Positions 59,255-64,000 of a stretch of 64,000 nucleotides of DNA are shown here, piece after piece. This stretch comes from Streptomyces viridochromogenes DSM 40736 (lineage in GTDB: Bacteria; Actinomycetota; Actinomycetes; Streptomycetales; Streptomycetaceae), in the NCBI RefSeq assembly GCF_000158955.1, contig NZ_GG657757.1, forward strand, positions 871,205-935,204, in the 5' to 3' direction. Made by a program: the position numbers and the translations under genes. Numbering within the stretch: position 1 is the stretch's first letter; each line of letters begins with the position of its first letter. The notes below the pieces were generated by a model. That model ran no database searches. It was not told the DNA's origin and saw nothing but the letters and a program-made list of their open reading frames with translations.

Positions 59255-60253
59255 ATGACCGAGCAACCCATCGGCATTCTGAGCACGGGTTCCCACCTCC
59301 CCAAGGAGGAGGTCACCAACGCCGAGATCGCCGCGCGTGTCGGTGTCCCGACCGAATGGATCGAGGAACGCACCGGCATTCTGGAGCGCCGGTACGCCGC
59401 GCCCGACGAGGCCACCTCGGACCTCGGCATCCACGCGGCGGCAAACGCCCTGGAGGGAGCCGGACTGGAGGCGGACGAGGTCGACTACCTCATCGTCTCC
59501 ACCTCGACCCCCGACTCCCCCCAACCGCCCACCGCCTTCCACGTGCAGCGCGGGCTCGGCGCCCACAAGGCGGTCTGCTTCGACGTCAACGTCGTGTGCA
59601 GCGGATTCGTCTACGCGCTCGCGATCGCCCGCAGCCTGATCCGGGAACGGCCCGGCAGCAGGGCCCTCGTCGTCGGCGCCGACATCTACTCGCGGATCCT
59701 GGACTTCACCGATCGCCGCACGGCCGTCCTGATGGCTGACGGCGCCGGCGCCGCCGTCGTCGGAGCGGTCGACGAGCCGTACGGGTTCACCGGCTTCGAA
59801 CTGGCGTCGCGCGGCGACGCGCACCAGCTCATCCGTGTCGAGGCCGGGGGCAGCAGACTGCCCGCGTCCGAGCGGACCGTCCAGAACGGCGACCACTACT
59901 TCCGTATGGAGGGGCGGGCGGTCCGGGACTTCGTCCTGGACAACTTCCCCTCGCTGCTCGACGCGTTGTGCGCCCGCACGGACACCTCCCGTGAGGACAT
60001 CGCCCACTTCGTTCCGCACCAGCCCAACGGGGTCATGCTGGCCCAGCTCGTCGAGCGTGCGGGCCTCACCTCCGCGCATACGCACCGCACTCTCGATCGC
60101 TACGGAAACGCGGGCAACGCCGCCATCGCGATCACCCTCGACGAGGCCCACCGTCAAGGCCATCTCCACCCCGGCGACCTCGTGCTGCTCGGCGGCTTCG
60201 GCGGCGGCATGTCCATGGGCGCCGGTCTCATCCGCTGGGGAGTGACAGCATGA
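59255..60253 (+). CDS. 3-oxoacyl-ACP synthase III-like ketosynthase
   Basis: 332 residues, starting 4 bp after ccr. KAS III features: WIEERTGILERRYAAPDEAT, FDVNVVCSGFVYALAIARSL (catalytic Cys), MADGAGAAVVGAVDEPYGFT, IAHFVPHQPNGVML (catalytic His), RYGNAGNAAIAITLDEAH (catalytic Asn) and LLGGFGGGMSMGAGLIRWG. It probably condenses a starter acyl-CoA (for example isobutyryl- or another branched CoA) with malonyl-ACP, beginning the chain that the next enzyme reduces. Confidence 0.92.
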   Translation: MTEQPIGILSTGSHLPKEEVTNAEIAARVGVPTEWIEERTGILERRYAAPDEATSDLGIHAAANALEGAGLEADEVDYLIVSTSTPDSPQPPTAFHVQRGLGAHKAVCFDVNVVCSGFVYALAIARSLIRERPGSRALVVGADIYSRILDFTDRRTAVLMADGAGAAVVGAVDEPYGFTGFELASRGDAHQLIRVEAGGSRLPASERTVQNGDHYFRMEGRAVRDFVLDNFPSLLDALCARTDTSREDIAHFVPHQPNGVMLAQLVERAGLTSAHTHRTLDRYGNAGNAAIAITLDEAHRQGHLHPGDLVLLGGFGGGMSMGAGLIRWGVTA

Positions 60254-61134
60254 ACACGACAGTGCAGGACACACCGCCCGTCAACCGGGTGGGCATCGTC
60301 GGCTGCGGCCTGATGGGGTCGGGCATCGCCGAGGTGTGCGCCCGGGTCGGCCTCGACGTGACGGTCGCCGTCTCCAGGCCGGAGTCCGTGGAGCCGGGCT
60401 GGAACCGCATCCGCGACTCCCTCGGCAAGGCGGTGGCCAAGGGCAAGCTGACCGCTGCCGAGCGCGACACGGCTCTCGGCCGGATCGAGCTGGTCCCGGA
60501 CCTCAAGGCGATGGCCGACCGGCAGTTCGTCGTGGAGGCGATCCGCGAGGACGAGACGGCCAAGGTGGAGCTGTTCGCCGCCCTGGACGCCATCATGGAG
60601 GACCCGGACGCCATCCTGGCGACCAACACCTCCTCGCTGCCCGTGACGCGGCTGGCCCGTTCCACGAGCCGGCCCGGCCGGGTGATCGGCGTCCACTTCT
60701 TCAGCCCGGTGCCCATGCTTCCGCTGGTCGAGCTCACCAGCTCCCTGCTCACCGAGGAGCCGGTGGCGGACCGGGCCGAGCGGTTCGTCTCGCAGACGCT
60801 CGGCAAGGAGGTGATCCGCACGGCCGACCGGGCCGGATTCGTCGTCAACGCGCTGCTGTTCCCGTATCTGGTCTCGGCGATCCGCATGGCGGAGTCGGGC
60901 TTCGCCACGGCGGAGGTCATCGACCGGGGCATGCGCCTGGGCTGCTCGCACCCCCTGGGCCCACTGCAACTGTGCGACCTCATCGGCCTCGACGTCGTCG
61001 CGTCCATCGCCGGGTCACTGTACGAGGAGTACAAGGAGCCGCTGTACGCCCCGCCCTCCCTCCTGATCCGCATGGTCGAGGGTGGCCTGCTGGGGCGGAA
61101 GACGGGACGCGGCTTCTACACGTACGACCGCTGA
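60250..61134 (+). CDS. 3-hydroxyacyl-CoA (3-hydroxybutyryl-CoA) dehydrogenase
   Basis: 294 residues; the ATG overlaps the KAS III stop by 4 bp. N-terminal Rossmann GIVGCGLMGSGIAEVCARVG, then VVEAIREDETAKVELFAALD, ATNTSSLPVTRLA, GVHFFSPVPMLPLVELTSS (catalytic His), and the C-terminal dimer domain with SHPLGPLQLCDLIGLDVVAS and GRKTGRGFYTYDR. It reduces the 3-keto product to 3-hydroxyacyl-CoA before dehydration and CCR carboxylation. A dehydratase is not seen here and may be supplied elsewhere. Confidence 0.93.
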   Translation: MNTTVQDTPPVNRVGIVGCGLMGSGIAEVCARVGLDVTVAVSRPESVEPGWNRIRDSLGKAVAKGKLTAAERDTALGRIELVPDLKAMADRQFVVEAIREDETAKVELFAALDAIMEDPDAILATNTSSLPVTRLARSTSRPGRVIGVHFFSPVPMLPLVELTSSLLTEEPVADRAERFVSQTLGKEVIRTADRAGFVVNALLFPYLVSAIRMAESGFATAEVIDRGMRLGCSHPLGPLQLCDLIGLDVVASIAGSLYEEYKEPLYAPPSLLIRMVEGGLLGRKTGRGFYTYDR

Positions 61135-61150
61135 ACCATGCGCGCAAACG

Positions 61151-61176
61151 GTGCGCGGCGGTTTCCGGCCGCGCAC
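61151..61176 (+). terminator. Terminator after the ccr operon
   Basis: GTGCGCGGC and GCCGCGCAC pair around an 8-nt loop, 17 bp after the stop. Confidence 0.75.
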
Positions 61177-61587
61177 TGCGCCCCGGGCGTCCGGGCCGGG
61201 CGCCCGGCCCGGTTCCTCCCCCGTTACCGGAGAGTGGATTGTCCGAATTCCCTCTGGACTAGCCTCAGTTCTGGGTATCAGGCGGCGCACACCGGTGGAC
61301 CGTCATCGCCGGCCATCGTGACTCGCGAAGCGACGAGGGTGCGTCGACTCCCAAGGGGGGAAGCAAAGGCAACGGAGTCCACGGACAGTGACCCTGTCCT
61401 GCGCACCGCACGCGCGCTCTGTTGCCTCGACATCCGGGCTGGGGTCGTCAGGACCGCCTTTCGGAATGCGGCTGCCTGATCCTGCGGCGTCTCACGGGGG
61501 ACGTCGTGCATCACCACCACCGTCGCACGGGTCGGCTCACACCGGCCCGCGCGAGCGGTGGTTCAGGACAGCCATTCGAGGAAGACT
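61177..61587. other. Upstream region of the amine oxidase
   Basis: A 411-bp gap. TTGTCC (61239-61244) and TAGCCT (61260-61265) are a weak promoter candidate with 15-bp spacing. AGGAAG before the ATG is the ribosome site. I see no gene or repeat. Confidence 0.35.
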
Positions 61588-63051
61588 ATGACCATCGAGA
61601 ACACTTCGTCCCAGTCGCGTCACGCCGAGGACCCGACCGCCGGCATCTCGCGCCGGCTCTCGCGCCGGTTCCTGCTGAAGGCGGCGGGTACGACCGCGCT
61701 GACCGCCTCGGTCGCCGCGGCCACGTCGGGCACGGCGGGGGCCGCGTCCCGCGCCTCCTACGACGTCATCGTCATAGGCGCCGGCTTCGCCGGGGCCAGC
61801 GCCGCCCGCAGCCTCACGGCCAAGGGCCTGAACGTCCTGGTGCTGGAGGCCCGCAACCGCATCGGCGGCCGGGTGTTGACGTCCACCTTCGCCGGTGAGC
61901 AGGTCGAGATGGGCGGCACGTGGGTCGACGAGAAGCAGCCGAACGTGTGGCGGGAGGTCCAGAGGTACAGGCTGGCGCTGACCGCCGACGCCCCGCCCGT
62001 CCGCAGCTACTTCCCCACCACCACGACCGGTGGCTGGCAGGCCTTCGACTCCGTCGACCTGTTCACCCGTCAGTCGCAGGTGGTCACGCCCCTGTTCGAG
62101 GGGTCGAGGACCTGTTTCCCGGACCCCTACAAGCCGTTCACCCGCGAGGACCTGCTCCGCGACCTGGACCGGCTCTCCATGCGCGACCGGGTCGAGCAGA
62201 TGCGCTTCAGCGCCGCGGACCAGCTGCTGGTCGACCCGGCCACCTCCTACCTGACCGGTTCGGCCTCGACCGTGGGCCTGACGGAGATGGCCCACTGGTG
62301 GGCCCTGTCCGGACACACCTACGAGGGCTACGGGAGCATCAACACCTACCGTCCCACGGTGGGTTCGACCGCGCTCGTGCAGGCCATCCTCAACGAGTCC
62401 AAGGCGACGGTGAAGCTCAGCACCCCGGTGACCGCCGTCGCGGTCAACGGCACGCAGGTCGCGGTGACGGCGAGGGGAACGACCTACACCGCCAGTGGCG
62501 TGGTGGTCGCCGTTCCGGTGAACGTGTGGAACAGCATCCGGTTCTCGCCCGGCCTGCCCTCCGAGTTCACCGGCCTGTCCACCCGGGGCCTCGGTGTGCG
62601 CACGGCCCAGAAGTTCATGATGCACGTCAAGGGCACCGGCCTGGGCCGGTTCTCCGCGGAGTCACCGGCCGCCTCCTCCTCGAAGATCACCGCTGTGTTC
62701 CCGTTCAAGGAGCGCTCCGACGGCAACATCGTGATCGGCTTCAGCAATGCCGCGTCGTTCAACGCGGGCGACCGGGCGACGGTGCAGACCGAGCTGCGGA
62801 AGATCATCCCGGGCATCGAGGTGCTCGCGGTCTCGGCCCAGAACTGGGGCCAGGACCCGTACTCGCAGGGCGGCTGGGCGGTGCGCGGTCCCGGCGTCCT
62901 GATGGGCCCCCTGCGGGCGGTCCAGCAGCCCGTGGGCCGGCTCACGTTCGCCACCGGCGACATCGCCAGCGGCTGGAACGGCTACATGGACGGCGCCATC
63001 GAGAGCGGTAACACCGCAGCGGGCCAGATCGCCGGCATCATCGGCGCCTGA
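61588..63051 (+). CDS. Tat-exported flavin monoamine oxidase-like enzyme
   Basis: 487 residues. ISRRLSRRFLLKAAGTTALT is a twin-arginine signal. The FAD-binding part shows YDVIVIGAGFAGASAARSLT, LEARNRIGGRVLTSTFAGEQ and EMGGTWVDEKQPNVWREVQR; the C-terminal part has GPLRAVQQPVGRLTFATGDI with SGWNGYMDGAIESGNTAAGQ. Flavin amine oxidases oxidise amines to imines or aldehydes. An exported form next to a biosynthetic cassette could finish an amine-containing product or scavenge extracellular amines. An imine reductase gene follows. Confidence 0.9.
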   Translation: MTIENTSSQSRHAEDPTAGISRRLSRRFLLKAAGTTALTASVAAATSGTAGAASRASYDVIVIGAGFAGASAARSLTAKGLNVLVLEARNRIGGRVLTSTFAGEQVEMGGTWVDEKQPNVWREVQRYRLALTADAPPVRSYFPTTTTGGWQAFDSVDLFTRQSQVVTPLFEGSRTCFPDPYKPFTREDLLRDLDRLSMRDRVEQMRFSAADQLLVDPATSYLTGSASTVGLTEMAHWWALSGHTYEGYGSINTYRPTVGSTALVQAILNESKATVKLSTPVTAVAVNGTQVAVTARGTTYTASGVVVAVPVNVWNSIRFSPGLPSEFTGLSTRGLGVRTAQKFMMHVKGTGLGRFSAESPAASSSKITAVFPFKERSDGNIVIGFSNAASFNAGDRATVQTELRKIIPGIEVLAVSAQNWGQDPYSQGGWAVRGPGVLMGPLRAVQQPVGRLTFATGDIASGWNGYMDGAIESGNTAAGQIAGIIGA

Positions 63052-63067
63052 CCCCGGCTCCCCGGCC

Positions 63068-63115
63068 GCGGCCCCTCCGTCCACCAGGCGGGCGGAGGGG
63101 CCGCTTCCCTTTTTG
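63068..63115 (+). terminator. Intrinsic terminator after the amine oxidase
   Basis: GCGGCCCCTCCG and CGGAGGGGCCGC form a 12-bp stem with a 13-nt loop, followed by TTCCCTTTTT, a rare T-tract terminator in this DNA. Confidence 0.9.
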
Positions 63116-63312
63116 TGACCGCGTCACGCGCCCATAACACCGAACGACACCGAGCGAATAGCAAGAGATCCATAGTTTGTCATTTTCACGGGGACCAATT
63201 CGCTCTCGCGCAAAGGAAGGTGCGTCGCCACCGTACGCACTTGATTTCCGCTGACTTACCCGCAACACTCATCCCCGGCACCCGATTGTTTTCAAGTGAG
63301 AGGGAACACGAA

Positions 63313-64000
63313 ATGGCGGGCAATACCGCAGTTACTGTCATCGGTCTGGGAGAGATGGGGGCGGCGCTCGCCGGCGCGTTTCTGAAGGCCGGTCACTCGA
63401 CGACCGTCTGGAACCGTACGGCCTCCAAGGCCGACGCCCTGGTCGAGCAGGGGGCCGAGCGTGCCGCCACGGCCGCCGAGGCCGCGCAGGCGAGCCCCGT
63501 GGTCATCGTCTGTCTCCTCGACTACGACTCCGTCCACGAGGTCCTGGACCCGCTGGGCGACGCCCTGAAGGGCCGCACGGTCTACAACCTCACCAACGGC
63601 ACCCCGGAGCAGGCCCGGGAGACCGCGAAGTGGGCGGCCGACCTCGGTTACGACTACATCGACGGCGGCATCATGGCCGTTCCGCAGATCATCGGCACCG
63701 ACCACGCCTACGTGCTCTACAGCGGCTCCGGCACGGAGTCCTTCGAGCGCGACAAGCCGGTCCTCAGCGCCGTGGGCGACGCCCGTTTCGCGGGTACCGA
63801 CCCGGGTCTGGCGTCCCTGCTCGACCTGTCCCTGCTGGCCGGCATGTACGGCATGCTCGGCGGCGCCGTGCAGGCCATCGCCATGGTGCGCTCCGAGGGC
63901 GTCAACGCCCAGCAGTTCTCCACCGAGTTGCTGATCCCGTACGTGACCTCGATCGCCGGTGTGGTGGCGAACCTGGCGCGTCAGATCGACAACGACGAGT
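63313..64000 (+). CDS. NAD(P)H-dependent imine reductase family protein, 3' end beyond the window
   Basis: The first 229 residues of a 6-phosphogluconate-dehydrogenase-like protein. The Rossmann motif is TVIGLGEMGAALAGAFLKAG, with NRT after strand 2 pointing to NADPH. VYNLTNGTPEQARETAKWAA and YIDGGIMAVPQIIGTDHAYV are hallmarks of imine reductases rather than beta-hydroxyacid dehydrogenases. The helical dimer domain begins LASLLDLSLLAGMYGMLGGA. Family members reduce cyclic imines to amines. The gene has a 261-bp upstream gap and its own promoter is likely. Confidence 0.88.
   Translation, partial: MAGNTAVTVIGLGEMGAALAGAFLKAGHSTTVWNRTASKADALVEQGAERAATAAEAAQASPVVIVCLLDYDSVHEVLDPLGDALKGRTVYNLTNGTPEQARETAKWAADLGYDYIDGGIMAVPQIIGTDHAYVLYSGSGTESFERDKPVLSAVGDARFAGTDPGLASLLDLSLLAGMYGMLGGAVQAIAMVRSEGVNAQQFSTELLIPYVTSIAGVVANLARQIDNDE

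Overview
The base composition (very high GC, strong third-position GC bias), twin-arginine secretion signals, GTG starts and gene families such as AA10 LPMO, CBM13 xylanase and crotonyl-CoA reductase indicate a Streptomyces or close actinomycete chromosome. The xylanase at 52.1-53.5 kb closely matches my memory of Streptomyces lividans XlnA. The window looks like a variable region: catabolic, secreted and secondary-metabolic genes with several gene relics and one transposase scrap.

Layout. 0-10.6 kb: housekeeping-like genes (CbiX-like chelatase, lactonase, FUSC membrane protein with divergent Lrp regulator, HAD phosphatase, Tat-exported GH127 with a LamG insertion, DUF4142, and a headless LysR divergent from DUF5997). 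10.6-14.1 kb: a phage-type amidase translationally coupled to a chimeric relic of contractile-injection-system baseplate genes, plus two unknown genes. 14.4-17.3 kb: GAF/SARP-like activator and aldehyde dehydrogenase. 17.6-18.5 kb: small secreted protein and a TnsA-like scrap.

18.5-55.6 kb is a plant-polysaccharide island. It holds ten secreted proteins that each carry a ricin-type CBM13 lectin module: GH95, a parallel beta-helix protein, a ThuA-PQQ sugar dehydrogenase fusion, GH54, two CE1-type esterases, ThuA-DUF1080, a second PQQ sugar dehydrogenase, GH10 (XlnA) and GH62. It also holds a stand-alone AA10 LPMO behind a perfect CebR box, a poly-gamma-glutamate hydrolase, an ECF sigma factor, and two sugar ABC operons. 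One operon is MalFG-type with an enolase-superfamily dehydratase and a GntR regulator; the other is ribose-type with a TIM-barrel epimerase. Together the enzymes would debranch and cut arabinoxylan, fucosylated glycans and cellulose, and the two importers would take up products. The repeated pairing of ThuA with a PQQ sugar dehydrogenase (once fused, once adjacent with a 3-keto-disaccharide-hydrolase-like domain) suggests an extracellular oxidative route for sugar processing. This is my main candidate for an undescribed system.

57.0-64.0 kb is a probable edge of a polyketide-type biosynthetic cluster. Two NTF2-like proteins precede a crotonyl-CoA reductase/carboxylase, a KAS III and a 3-hydroxyacyl-CoA dehydrogenase (the usual set for a special alkylmalonyl-CoA extender unit), followed by a Tat-exported flavin amine oxidase and an imine reductase cut by the window end.

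Decay is visible: the baseplate chimera with paired compensating frameshifts, a truncated ABC permease, an ADH/SDR deletion fusion, and transposase/LysR and TnsA fragments. Near-identical CBM13 cassettes shared between unlike enzymes point to recent module copying. All family names come from reading motifs by eye; no database search was run.
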